Below, in pieces: positions 17,041 through 24,739 of a stretch of 56,394 nt of DNA. Location of the stretch: NCBI GenBank assembly GCA_022796195.1, contig JAAWIE010000007.1, forward strand, positions 1-56,394, written 5' to 3'. The notes below the pieces were generated by a model, which worked only from the letters and a program-made list of their open reading frames with translations, ran no database searches and was not told where the DNA came from. The number at the start of each line of letters is the position of its first letter. The first letter of the stretch is position 1. Source of the stretch: Lawsonibacter sp. Lineage in GTDB: Bacteria; Bacillota; Clostridia; Oscillospirales; Oscillospiraceae. A program made the position numbers and the translations under genes.

Positions 17041-18198
17041 TCATTTCTTCTTTTTCTTTTTCTCAAAGAAGCCCTTCAAGCCGCCCTCAGGGACCTTTTC
17101 GCCCATAGCCGCACCAAAGGCATTCAGTGCCTCCCGCTGTTCCGCATTGAGGGAGGTAGGCACCTGTACCTTGACCGTAACATACTGGTCACCCCGCCGC
17201 TGGCCCCGGCTATTCAAGTCCGGGATGCCCTTTCCCCGAAGCCGGAAGGTGGTGCCCGTCTGGGTGCCGGCGGGAAGATTGTACTTCACCTTGCCGTCAA
17301 TGGTGGGAATCTCTAGTTCCGCGCCCATCGCAGCCTGATAAAAGCTGACCGGCTGTTCGTAGAGAACTGTAATGCCGTCCCGCTGGAACTGGGCGTGGGG
17401 TTTCACTTGGACACGGACCAGCAGATCCCCGGCAGGACCACCGTTTGACCCGGCATTGCCCTGCCCCCGGAGGGAAACAGCCTGCCCATTGTCGATACCC
17501 GCCGGAATAGTGACCGTGAGCCGCTGTTTCTTTCGCACACTGCCCGCCCCGCCGCACTCTTTGCAGGGAGTATGGATGAGCTTACCAGTGCCCCGGCACT
17601 TGGAACAGGTGGTGGTGGTGGAGAAGGCGAAGCCCCCCGCGCCCCGCTGGATGCGCACCTGCCCGCTTCCCCGGCAGTCGGGGCAGGTCTCGGCGGTGGT
17701 GCCCGCCGCACAGCCGGATCCCTTGCACTCACCGCAGGTTTCGGTACGGCTGAGCTCGATCTCCTTGGAACAGCCAAACGCCGCCTCTTCAAAGGTAAGG
17801 CTCAGGTTAACCCGCAGGCTCTCCCCTTTCTGCGGGCCGCCCCGCCGCCCGCCGCTGCCGCCGAAGCCGCCAAAACCGCCGCCAAAGAAGGAGCCGAAGA
17901 TGTCGCCTAGGTCAATATCCCCCATGTCGAAGCCAAATCCGCCGCCGCCGCCCCCGCCGTAGCTGGGGTCCACACCGGCAAAGCCGAACTGGTCATACCG
18001 GGCCTTCTTCTCCGGGTCGGATAGAATGCCATAAGCCTCGTTGATCTCCTTGAATTTGGACTCCGCATTCTTGTCGCCGGGGTTCACGTCCGGGTGGTAC
18101 TGTTTGGCCAGCTTGCGGTAGGCTTTTTTAAGTTCGTCCTCCGAGGCTCCCTTGGACAGGCCTAGGACCTCGTAATAATCTCGTTTTTGTTCCGCCAT
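17041..18198 (-). CDS. dnaJ: Chaperone protein DnaJ
   Basis: Hsp40 co-chaperone that delivers substrates to DnaK and stimulates its ATPase. The 385-aa protein has an N-terminal J domain with YHPDVNPGD (the HPD motif), then a Gly/Phe-rich linker with [11 protein letters not shown]. Four CxxCxGxG zinc-binding repeats follow ([32 protein letters not shown]), then the C-terminal substrate-binding domain, ending in a Lys-rich tail. It is the last gene of the CIRCE-controlled operon, 113 bases after dnaK. That gap holds an inverted-repeat element. Confidence 0.97.
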   Translation of the reverse strand: MAEQKRDYYEVLGLSKGASEDELKKAYRKLAKQYHPDVNPGDKNAESKFKEINEAYGILSDPEKKARYDQFGFAGVDPSYGGGGGGGFGFDMGDIDLGDIFGSFFGGGFGGFGGSGGRRGGPQKGESLRVNLSLTFEEAAFGCSKEIELSRTETCGECKGSGCAAGTTAETCPDCRGSGQVRIQRGAGGFAFSTTTTCSKCRGTGKLIHTPCKECGGAGSVRKKQRLTVTIPAGIDNGQAVSLRGQGNAGSNGGPAGDLLVRVQVKPHAQFQRDGITVLYEQPVSFYQAAMGAELEIPTIDGKVKYNLPAGTQTGTTFRLRGKGIPDLNSRGQRRGDQYVTVKVQVPTSLNAEQREALNAFGAAMGEKVPEGGLKGFFEKKKKKK

Positions 18199-18227
18199 AT
18201 GGATTCACCTAATTTCAAAAGGATGCG

Positions 18228-18270
18228 GGCGGCCAAAGGCCGCCCCTACGGGCTGATCCTGTAGGGGCGG
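18228..18270. repeat. Overlapping inverted repeats between dnaK and dnaJ
   Basis: Two hairpins share bases: GGCGGCC/GGCCGCC with an AAA loop (18228-18244) and CCGCCCCTAC/GTAGGGGCGG with an 11-base loop (18240-18270). They cannot form together. The GTAGGGGCGG core resembles dispersed palindromes I associate with Oscillospiraceae genomes. Its place inside the operon could tune dnaJ expression; that is inference. Confidence 0.6.
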
Positions 18271-18311
18271 ACCTGTGATCACCCGTAAAAATAACGGACA
18301 ATCCAATCCAT

Positions 18312-20168
18312 TTACTTCTGACTGTCGTCAATGACCTCGTAGTCCGCGTCCACTACGCCGTCACCGGTGGGGCCGGACTGTGCGCCGGACTGAGGCTCCC
18401 CGGTAAATCCGGTGCCGCCCATTTCGGGGCCGGGGCCGGCCTGACCGTAGATCTTGGAGCCCACCTCGGCAAACTCCTTGTTGACGGCCTCAGTGGCGTC
18501 TTTGATGGCGTTAATGTCAGCGCCCTTCAGGGTCTCTTTCAGGTGATCCAGAGCGGCCTGCACCTTTGCCTTATCTTCCGCAGGCAGTTTATCGCCCACC
18601 TCACCCAAAGTTTTCTCCACCTGATAGGCAGTTTGGTCGCCAGCGTTGCGGATCTCAGCGGCCTCACGGGCCTTCTTATCCTCGGCAGCAAACTGTTCCG
18701 CCTCCCGCATGGCCTTGTCAATCTCCTCCTTGCTCATGTTGGTGGAGGAGGTGATGGTAATATGCTGCTCCCGTCCGGTGCCCTGGTCCTTAGCCGACAC
18801 GTTGACGATACCGTTGGCATCAATGTCGAAGGTGACCTCAATCTTGGGCTCGCCCCGGCGGGCGGGCAGGATGCCGTCCAGCATAAACACGCCCAGCTGC
18901 TTGTTGTACTGGGCCATCTCCCGCTCGCCCTGGAGGACCTTGATCTCCACAGAGGGCTGGTTGTCAGAGTAGGTGGTAAACACCTGACTGCCGTGGGCAG
19001 GGATGGTGGTGTTGCGGTCGATGATCTTGGTCATAACTCCGCCGGCGGTCTCAATGCCCAGGGACAGAGGGGTGACGTCCAGCAGAAGCAGATCTTTCAC
19101 ATCACCGGTAAACACGCCGCCCTGGAGGGCCGCGCCCATGGCCACGCACTCATCGGGGTTAATCCCCTTAAAGCCGTCCCGGCCGGTGATGTTCTTCACC
19201 GCCTCCTGCACAGCGGGGATACGGCTGGAACCGCCCACCAGCAGGACTTTGTGCAGGTCTCCGGCGGAGAGTTTTGCGTCGCCCATAGCCTGACGTACAG
19301 GCCCCATGGTGGCGTCCACAAGATGGTGGGTCAGTTCATTGAACTTGGCCCGGGACAGGGTTAGGTCCAGATGCTTGGGGCCGGTGGCATCGGCGGTGAT
19401 ATAGGGCAGATTGATGGCGGTGGTGGTCACGCCGGACAGCTCAATCTTGGCCTTCTCCGCAGCCTCTTTCAGCCGCTGCATGGCGACTTTATCGCTGGAC
19501 AAGTCCACGCCCTCGGCGCTCTTAAACTCGGCCACCATCCAATCCATGACACACTTGTCAAAATCGTCGCCGCCCAGCCGGTTGTTGCCGGCGGTGGCCA
19601 GAACCTCGATTACGCCGTCGTCAATGTCCAGAATAGACACATCGAAGGTGCCGCCGCCCAAGTCGTAGACCATGATTTTCTGGGCCTCTTCCTTGTCCAC
19701 CCCATAGGCCAGGGCTGCGGCGGTCGGTTCGTTGATGATACGCTTAACCTCCAGACCGGCAATTTTGCCTGCGTCTTTGGTGGCCTGACGCTGGGCATCG
19801 GTAAAGTAAGCGGGGACCGTGATCACCGCCTCGGTAATGGTCTGACCCAAGTAGCTCTCGGCGTCCGCCTTCAGCTTCTGGAGAATCATGGCCGAAATTT
19901 CCTGGGGGGTGTATTTTTTACCGTCTACCTCCACCCGGTAGTCGGAGCCCATCTCACGCTTGATGGAACTGATGGTCCGGTCGGGGTTGGTAATTGCCTG
20001 CCGCTTTGCCACCTGACCCACCATGCGCTCGCCGTCCTTGGAGAAGGCTACGACAGAAGGGGTAGTGCGGTTACCCTCTGCGTTGGCAATGACCACAGCG
20101 TCGCCGCCCTCCATCACCGCTACGCAGCTGTTTGTTGTACCTAAGTCGATACCAATAATTTTTCCCAT
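18312..20168 (-). CDS. dnaK: Chaperone protein DnaK
   Basis: Hsp70 chaperone ATPase, 618 aa. The N-terminal nucleotide-binding domain has [14 protein letters not shown], the [13 protein letters not shown] signature and [15 protein letters not shown]. The substrate-binding domain includes [14 protein letters not shown], followed by the helical lid and a Gly/Pro-rich C-terminus ending [12 protein letters not shown]. The ATG is preceded by TAGGAGGAAAATATC. It follows grpE and a 32-codon gene in the hrcA operon and precedes dnaJ. Confidence 0.98.
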   Translation of the reverse strand: MGKIIGIDLGTTNSCVAVMEGGDAVVIANAEGNRTTPSVVAFSKDGERMVGQVAKRQAITNPDRTISSIKREMGSDYRVEVDGKKYTPQEISAMILQKLKADAESYLGQTITEAVITVPAYFTDAQRQATKDAGKIAGLEVKRIINEPTAAALAYGVDKEEAQKIMVYDLGGGTFDVSILDIDDGVIEVLATAGNNRLGGDDFDKCVMDWMVAEFKSAEGVDLSSDKVAMQRLKEAAEKAKIELSGVTTTAINLPYITADATGPKHLDLTLSRAKFNELTHHLVDATMGPVRQAMGDAKLSAGDLHKVLLVGGSSRIPAVQEAVKNITGRDGFKGINPDECVAMGAALQGGVFTGDVKDLLLLDVTPLSLGIETAGGVMTKIIDRNTTIPAHGSQVFTTYSDNQPSVEIKVLQGEREMAQYNKQLGVFMLDGILPARRGEPKIEVTFDIDANGIVNVSAKDQGTGREQHITITSSTNMSKEEIDKAMREAEQFAAEDKKAREAAEIRNAGDQTAYQVEKTLGEVGDKLPAEDKAKVQAALDHLKETLKGADINAIKDATEAVNKEFAEVGSKIYGQAGPGPEMGGTGFTGEPQSGAQSGPTGDGVVDADYEVIDDSQK

Positions 20169-20249
20169 GATATTTTCCTCCTAAATATATGAAAGATTGT
20201 GTTACAAATTGGTTGCAGAGACGCACATGCTCCGTCCGTCCCGGCAAAT

Positions 20250-20348
20250 TTATTGCAGAAGCGCCGCTCCCAGCGAAAGCAAAGCGGACAGCCAGACCAG
20301 CAGGCCGGCGCTGAGCATCAAGGTAAATTTGACATTGGTGTTACACAT
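20250..20348 (-). CDS. 32-aa hydrophobic peptide in the heat-shock operon
   Basis: A short gene between grpE and dnaK. It begins MCNTNVKFTLML and continues into one hydrophobic stretch rich in Leu, Ala, Gly and Trp that is long enough for a single membrane helix. The support is a full AAGGAGGTC ribosome-binding site (AGGAGG at 20357-20362) eight bases before the ATG, a position within the operon and an uninterrupted frame. The start is 25 bases after the grpE stop. The function is unknown; it could be a membrane-stress microprotein or a translated spacer. Confidence 0.55.
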   Translation of the reverse strand: MCNTNVKFTLMLSAGLLVWLSALLSLGAALLQ

Positions 20349-20373
20349 TGGTCTGACCTCCTTGTATCGGTCC

Positions 20374-20928
20374 TCAGTTGGCAACCTGAACCATAGCGAA
20401 GCGGATCACCTTATCCCCCAGCTTGAAACCGGATTGGAAGACTTGAGCTATGGTGTTCTCCCCCAGGTTTTCATCTTCAATGTGCATAACTGCGTTATGG
20501 AGGTTGGGGTCAAAGGTCTCACCCAGGGCAGCGATTTCGGTAACACCCAGCTTGGCAAAGACCTCTTTCAGCTGGTTCATGGTCATTTCTACCCCTTTTT
20601 TGTATGCCTCATCGGTGGTTTCCTGGTTCATCGCCCGTTCCAAATTGTCGTAGACAGGGAGAAACGCCTGAATGGTGTCCGCCTTAGCGTCGGTCCACAA
20701 AGATTCCTTCTCCCGGGCCGTGCGCTTGCGGTAATTGTCATACTCGGCAGCCAGACGCAGGAATTGGTCTTTGGGAACGACCAGCTCTTGCGTCGAGGCA
20801 TTTTCCTCCTCTTCGGGGGTCTCCAGTTCCGCGCTGGGCGCCTGGACCTCTTCCACTGTTTCCACCGCCTCAGTTTGTTCCTCCAGCACCTCGGGGGCCG
20901 TTCCTTTCTTTTCTTTCTTCTTGCTCAC
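20374..20928 (-). CDS. grpE: Nucleotide exchange factor GrpE
   Basis: A 184-aa DnaK nucleotide-exchange factor. An acidic, charged N-terminus (EVLEEQTEAVETVEEV) precedes the long helical region with LRLAAEYDNYRKRTAREKE. The C-terminal beta domain contains GETFDPNLHNAVMH and VFQSGFKLGDKVIRFAMVQV, the family signature. It lies 91 bases after hrcA and is followed by the 32-codon gene and dnaK. Confidence 0.97.
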   Translation of the reverse strand: MSKKKEKKGTAPEVLEEQTEAVETVEEVQAPSAELETPEEEENASTQELVVPKDQFLRLAAEYDNYRKRTAREKESLWTDAKADTIQAFLPVYDNLERAMNQETTDEAYKKGVEMTMNQLKEVFAKLGVTEIAALGETFDPNLHNAVMHIEDENLGENTIAQVFQSGFKLGDKVIRFAMVQVAN

Positions 20929-21019
20929 AATTCATGCTCCTTACACAGCTTATAATGATCTTCTTGAACTTCCGGACATATCGCGGTGCGCTCCTGCCGG
21001 TGCAGGAACACGGCGTCCG

Positions 21020-22087
21020 TTACCCGTCCTCGTCCTCCGCCCCGGTGGGCAATTCCTTGCCGAACATTCGGGTAAGGCTGTCGGCAAAGTAAGACAGCCG
21101 GGCGGTCACTTTGGCATAATCCATTCGGGTGGGGCCCACCACTCCGATCACCCCCCGCATGTTGTCTCCAATGTCGTAGCTGGCCATAACTACACTGGTA
21201 TCCTTCAGCGCATCGTTCACATTCTCCGGTCCGATCAAAATATTCATATTCTTGCCGGTATCCAGTGTAGCGGGCAGGCGGGGGGCTTCACCCTCCTCGC
21301 TGAGATAGGTCATCAGGGGCTTCGCCTTGTCTAGACTGCGGTACTCTGGGTGCTCCAGAAGATGGGTGATACCGGCGGTGCGGAATTTCTGTTGTCCCTG
21401 GTCGGCCAGCACCTCCATGGCAAAAGACACAACCATAGAGATCAGCTCAAAGGCTCCCGGCGCGGTATGCGTCTCCATTTTATCCAGGGTCTGCTCCATT
21501 TCCTCCCGAGACAGGCCCACAAAGGAGCTGTTCAATACAGCGGACAGCATTTGAAGCTGGGGGTCCGTCAGCCCGCCGGGCATATGGATTAATTTGTTTT
21601 TGACAATGCTGCTATCGGTCATTACCACGGCGATAAACGCGTTTTCCTCTACCATCAGCAGGTCGAACCGCTTGACGGTGACCCGCTCCTTGGCTGCGGC
21701 CATGGTAAACACAGGGTAGTCGCTGAGCTGGGAAAGCACCTTGCCCGCCCGGTCAATCACCCGGTCCAGCTCCTCCATTTTCAGGTTCAGCGCGTCGTTG
21801 ATACGCTGGGTCTCCTGTAAGGTGAGCTGCTGGCGGTCCATCAGCTCATTGACGTAGAGCCGGTAGCCAGAGGCGGAGGGCACCCGCCCTGCGGAGGTAT
21901 GGGGCTGTTCCAGATAGCCCAGCTCCGTAAGGTCGGCCATCTCGTTTCGGATGGTGGCGGTAGATACATCCAGCCCGGCCAGCTGGGCCACAGCCTTGGA
22001 CCCCACCGGCTCTGCGGTGGCGATGTAGGTCTCTACAACGGCGCGGAGAATACGTTTTTTTCGTTCTGACAGTGCCAAGGCGCTCAC
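21020..22087 (-). CDS. hrcA: Heat-inducible transcription repressor HrcA
   Basis: Repressor that binds CIRCE and depends on GroEL for activity, so misfolded protein relieves repression. The 355-aa protein has an N-terminal winged helix (LSERKKRILRAVVETYI, GSKAVAQL, VSTATIRNEMADL), the LEQPHTSAGRVPSASGYRLYV motif and a C-terminal GAF-like domain with GVIGVVGPTRMDYAKV. The GTG at 22087 is only two bases from AGGAGG. A TTG three codons further in (22078), giving MALSERKKR, has 11-base spacing and may be the real start. CIRCE lies directly upstream, so the gene represses itself and the operon. Confidence 0.95.
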   Translation of the reverse strand: MSALALSERKKRILRAVVETYIATAEPVGSKAVAQLAGLDVSTATIRNEMADLTELGYLEQPHTSAGRVPSASGYRLYVNELMDRQQLTLQETQRINDALNLKMEELDRVIDRAGKVLSQLSDYPVFTMAAAKERVTVKRFDLLMVEENAFIAVVMTDSSIVKNKLIHMPGGLTDPQLQMLSAVLNSSFVGLSREEMEQTLDKMETHTAPGAFELISMVVSFAMEVLADQGQQKFRTAGITHLLEHPEYRSLDKAKPLMTYLSEEGEAPRLPATLDTGKNMNILIGPENVNDALKDTSVVMASYDIGDNMRGVIGVVGPTRMDYAKVTARLSYFADSLTRMFGKELPTGAEDEDG

Positions 22088-22105
22088 CGCCTCCTAATCT
22101 CTGGT

Positions 22106-22132
22106 TTAGCACTCATATTCCTCGAGTGCTAA
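22106..22132 (-). promoter_or_regulatory. CIRCE operator of the hrcA-grpE-dnaK-dnaJ operon
   Basis: A perfect CIRCE element: TTAGCACTC, nine bases, GAGTGCTAA. It lies between the promoter and the hrcA start, overlapping the predicted transcription start, which is the standard position for HrcA repression. Confidence 0.97.
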
Positions 22133-22136
22133 AGAT

Positions 22137-22165
22137 AATGTACCACCACCCCCCGGAATTGTCAA
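22137..22165 (-). promoter_or_regulatory. Promoter of the heat-shock operon
   Basis: On the minus strand TTGACA (22160-22165) and TACATT (22137-22142) are separated by 17 bases, directly upstream of CIRCE. Confidence 0.8.
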
Positions 22166-22199
22166 TAGGGACTTTATGAATTTATTATAAACAAAATCA

Positions 22200-22229
22200 C
22201 CCCGGCCATTCTTTGCAGAACAGCCGGGG
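22200..22229 (-). terminator. Terminator after the sigma factor/partner pair
   Basis: CCCCGGC and GCCGGGG form a 7-bp stem with a 16-base loop. On the minus strand it is followed by TGATTTTGTTT, just past the stop codon at 22242. Confidence 0.6.
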
Positions 22230-22241
22230 CTGTGCTAAATT

Positions 22242-22862
22242 TTACGTCTCGCCGGAGCCTTCTGCCCCCGGCCTCTCCCAATGCGGAAGGGTATCAAACA
22301 AAATCCACTCCTGGTCGATCCGTACCACCAGGCCCTCGCTGATCTTTGCATACTGTGCTCTCAAATCAGGAGAGAAATTGGTCTGACCGTCTGTCTCGGG
22401 CAGTCCGTTTGTATAGGAGGCCACCGGTTGAATCACGCTCTCATCCACCTCCACGGCCACCGCTTCGCCGGTGGACCAGTACAGCACGCCATCCACCATG
22501 ATCGCACGGCAATCCTCCATCGCTTCCGGTGCGCCGCCGGGCCACTCTTCCCCCTCGTCGGGGACAAGGCTTTCCGCAGTCCCGTTGTAATCCGCCACGC
22601 CGGCCATTGAATTACTGGCTTGACTCTCATCCCCCGCAGTTCCGGATTGGGCGCCGCTGGTGTTCTCCATCTGCGTCATACCTCCGCCCATCCCCAAATG
22701 GGTCAAACCGTAGCCCAACACCAGTACCACAGCGAAACTGGCGGCCAATCCCAGCCAGCGCCCAAAGCGGTCTCCTGCTTTGGGACGGCAGTATTCCTCC
22801 GCCTCCTGAATCAAGGCATCGTCCAGCTGGCCGATTGCGTCTAAAATATGTTCTGTGGTCAT
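22242..22862 (-). CDS. Membrane-anchored partner of the adjacent ECF sigma factor (possible anti-sigma factor)
   Basis: A 206-aa protein with a short cytoplasmic N-terminus (MTTEHILDAIGQLDDALI), one membrane segment (about residues 36-56, AASFAVVLVLGYG) and an external domain. The external domain opens with a Ser/Gly-rich linker and has acidic and aromatic residues (MVDGVLYWSTGEAVAVEV). It overlaps the sigma gene by four bases (ATGA), so translation is coupled. Topology and coupling suggest a sensor or anti-sigma factor that holds the sigma factor at the membrane. No canonical anti-sigma zinc motif is visible, so this role is inference. Confidence 0.75.
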   Translation of the reverse strand: MTTEHILDAIGQLDDALIQEAEEYCRPKAGDRFGRWLGLAASFAVVLVLGYGLTHLGMGGGMTQMENTSGAQSGTAGDESQASNSMAGVADYNGTAESLVPDEGEEWPGGAPEAMEDCRAIMVDGVLYWSTGEAVAVEVDESVIQPVASYTNGLPETDGQTNFSPDLRAQYAKISEGLVVRIDQEWILFDTLPHWERPGAEGSGET

Positions 22863-23419
22863 ACTGCCACCCCCTCCCGCTCCAATTCCCGCTTCAATCT
22901 GCCCCGCATCCGGTGGAGCTTGGACTTCACCTGGCCAGTGGTCAGCCCGAACCGGCCGGCCAAATCCTTCAGCGGCTCCAAATGGAAGTACCGCCGGACA
23001 AACAACACCCGATCCAGCTCAGGCTGACGGCGGAGAAAGGCGGAGATCAACGCCGCTGTCTCTCCAGCCTCCAATTCCTCGTCGGGGCGGCGGTGGTCCG
23101 GCAGACAGCCCTCCAGTTCATGAAGGGCCACCTCCACCTGACTGCCGCCGCGCCGCGCCGCACGGATACGCCGCCACCGGTCCAGAGACAGATTCCGGGT
23201 GAGTTTGCCAAAAAAGGCGGAAAGACTATTGGGCCGCTGGGGCGGCATAGCGTTCCAGGCCCGAAGCCATGTATCATTGACACACTCCTCTGCGTCCTCT
23301 TCCCGGTCCAAAATCCGCCGGGCGATGGTCTGGCAGTAAGGGCCGTATTTCTCCTCACTCTCCACAATGGCCTGTTGGGTACGTGCCCAGTACAGGTCAA
23401 TGATTTGGCTGTCATCCAT
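22859..23419 (-). CDS. ECF-type RNA polymerase sigma factor
   Basis: A 186-aa sigma-70 family protein with region 2 (ILDREEDAEECVNDTWLRAWN, then FFGKLTRNLSLDRWRR) and a region 4 helix-turn-helix (LKDLAGRFGLTTGQVKSKLHRMRGRL). It lacks regions 1 and 3, as in the ECF group. The ATG at 23419 is used because AAAGGAGG lies eight bases upstream; the in-frame upstream extension has no such signal. The membrane partner gene starts inside its last codons. The regulon is unknown. Confidence 0.9.
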   Translation of the reverse strand: MDDSQIIDLYWARTQQAIVESEEKYGPYCQTIARRILDREEDAEECVNDTWLRAWNAMPPQRPNSLSAFFGKLTRNLSLDRWRRIRAARRGGSQVEVALHELEGCLPDHRRPDEELEAGETAALISAFLRRQPELDRVLFVRRYFHLEPLKDLAGRFGLTTGQVKSKLHRMRGRLKRELEREGVAV

Positions 23420-23510
23420 GGCGGAAACCTCCTTTTTTCTCGGCGCCGCTGGGGCGTTTTGCCTTGTTTCAAACAAGTCCTAAACCGTCTCTCTATTAAG
23501 ACGCAAAACC

Positions 23511-23535
23511 GCGCCGAAGGTTTTTTCTCCGGCGC
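23511..23535 (-). terminator. Terminator after the rubredoxin gene
   Basis: GCGCCG and CGGCGC flank a 13-base loop. Read on the minus strand the stem is followed by GGTTTTGCG, just after the stop of the flavin reductase-rubredoxin gene. Confidence 0.5.
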
Positions 23536-23547
23536 AGTTTTTCAGAT

Positions 23548-24168
23548 TCAAGCCAGTGGTTCAAAGTCAGAGGCAGGGTGCTTGCACAGCGGGCAGATAT
23601 AGTCGGCGGGTAATTCGTCCCCCTCGTAGACATAGCCGCAGACGGTGCATACCCAACGCTTTTTCTCACTGGGTGCGGGGGCAGCGGCGGGTCTGGGCTT
23701 AATGCGGGCCTGATAGTAGGCATAGGTGGCGCTGGGGGCGCTGGAAAGAACGCCGCCGTCCAACACGTCAGCCAGGAACAGGGTGTGGGTGCCCAAGTCG
23801 GTGGCAGACACCACTTTACAGCTCAGCCATGCGTTGACGCCCTGAGTAACATAGCGAATCCCATCGGCATCTTTACCAGTGTGTTCATCAAACCCGGCGA
23901 ACTTATCCACATCCCGGCCCGACTGGAACCCGAACCGCTGGAACAGATCAAACTTAGCCTCCTCAGACAGAATGGAGACGGTGAAACGTCCAGTCTCCTT
24001 CACCATGTCATGGGTATAGTTGCCCTTGTTCACTGCGATGACTATGCGGTTGGGGTCGGTGGTCACCTGAATTGCGGTATTCGTGATACAGCCGTTGTCC
24101 TTGTCCCCCTGGCGGGCGGACAGCACAAACAGGCCATAGCTCAGGGAATACATTACCTTATTGTCCAT
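23548..24168 (-). CDS. hrb: High-molecular-weight rubredoxin (flavin reductase domain fused to rubredoxin)
   Basis: A 206-aa two-domain redox protein. Residues 1-150 are a flavin-reductase-like FMN-binding domain ([42 protein letters not shown]). After an Ala/Pro linker the C-terminus is a complete rubredoxin with [11 protein letters not shown] and CPLCKHP. Related anaerobe proteins pass electrons to flavodiiron oxygen or NO reductases. The start ATG has an AAGGAGGC site. It is a single gene with its own terminator; no flavodiiron gene is next to it in the window. Confidence 0.92.
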   Translation of the reverse strand: MDNKVMYSLSYGLFVLSARQGDKDNGCITNTAIQVTTDPNRIVIAVNKGNYTHDMVKETGRFTVSILSEEAKFDLFQRFGFQSGRDVDKFAGFDEHTGKDADGIRYVTQGVNAWLSCKVVSATDLGTHTLFLADVLDGGVLSSAPSATYAYYQARIKPRPAAAPAPSEKKRWVCTVCGYVYEGDELPADYICPLCKHPASDFEPLA

Positions 24169-24260
24169 AAAAACTGCCTCCTTAATTTGGATTGATCGCC
24201 TTTTAAGTTAGTCTACCATAGTTTGGCCCGGAAGTCCAGAAACAAACCGAAAAAAATTGG

Positions 24261-24311
24261 TTGACACCGTAGACCATCGGTGCTATGATAGGTTTACAAA
24301 GTAGACCTATC
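24261..24311 (+). promoter_or_regulatory. Promoter and palindromic operator of the blaI/blaR1-type operon
   Basis: TTGACA (24261-24266) and TATGAT (24284-24289) are 17 bases apart. A 25-bp near-palindrome (arms GATAGGTTTAC and GTAGACCTATC, one mismatch, AAA centre) covers 24287-24311 over the end of the -10 box and the start site. A second GTAGAC half-site lies in the spacer at 24269. This is the expected layout for autorepression by the BlaI-type protein encoded next. Confidence 0.75.
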
Positions 24312-24358
24312 AGACAGGGAGCATACCCTGCAAAACACAGACGGGAGGAGATACTGTA

Positions 24359-24739
24359 ATGGAGAACATCAATCTGACCAACAGCGAATGGTATGTACTG
24401 GACTGCCTGTGGGAGCGGTCACCCCAGACAGTGATGGAACTGGTGTCCGCGCTGAACGGACGGCTGGGTTGGGCCAAGAGCACTACCATCACTACCCTGC
24501 GGCGGATGGAGGACAAAGGACTGGTCCTGTGCCAGACCCAGGGCCGTACCAAGCACTACTCCTCGGCCGTTCCACGGGACCGCGCCGTCCGCGGGGAGAC
24601 CCGCTCCTTTCTGAACAAGGTCTACCGGGGCAGTGTGGGGCTGATGATGTCCGCCTTGACCCAGGACCGGGCGTTGTCCAAAGAGGAGATCGACGAGCTG
24701 TACGAAATTTTACGGAAAGCAGAGGAGGAAACAAAATGA
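24359..24739 (+). CDS. blaI: BlaI/MecI-family transcriptional repressor
   Basis: A 126-aa winged-helix repressor of the BlaI/MecI family, released by proteolysis when its BlaR1-type partner senses a wall signal. The DNA-binding N-terminus reads LTNSEWYVLDCLWER, then VMELVSALNGRLGWAKSTTITTLRRMEDKG, the family hallmark. The C-terminal helices serve for dimerisation. The ATG has GGGAGGAG upstream. Its last codon overlaps the start of the M56 peptidase gene (ATGA). No beta-lactamase gene is nearby, so the target is probably this operon and unlinked genes. Confidence 0.93.
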   Translation: MENINLTNSEWYVLDCLWERSPQTVMELVSALNGRLGWAKSTTITTLRRMEDKGLVLCQTQGRTKHYSSAVPRDRAVRGETRSFLNKVYRGSVGLMMSALTQDRALSKEEIDELYEILRKAEEETK

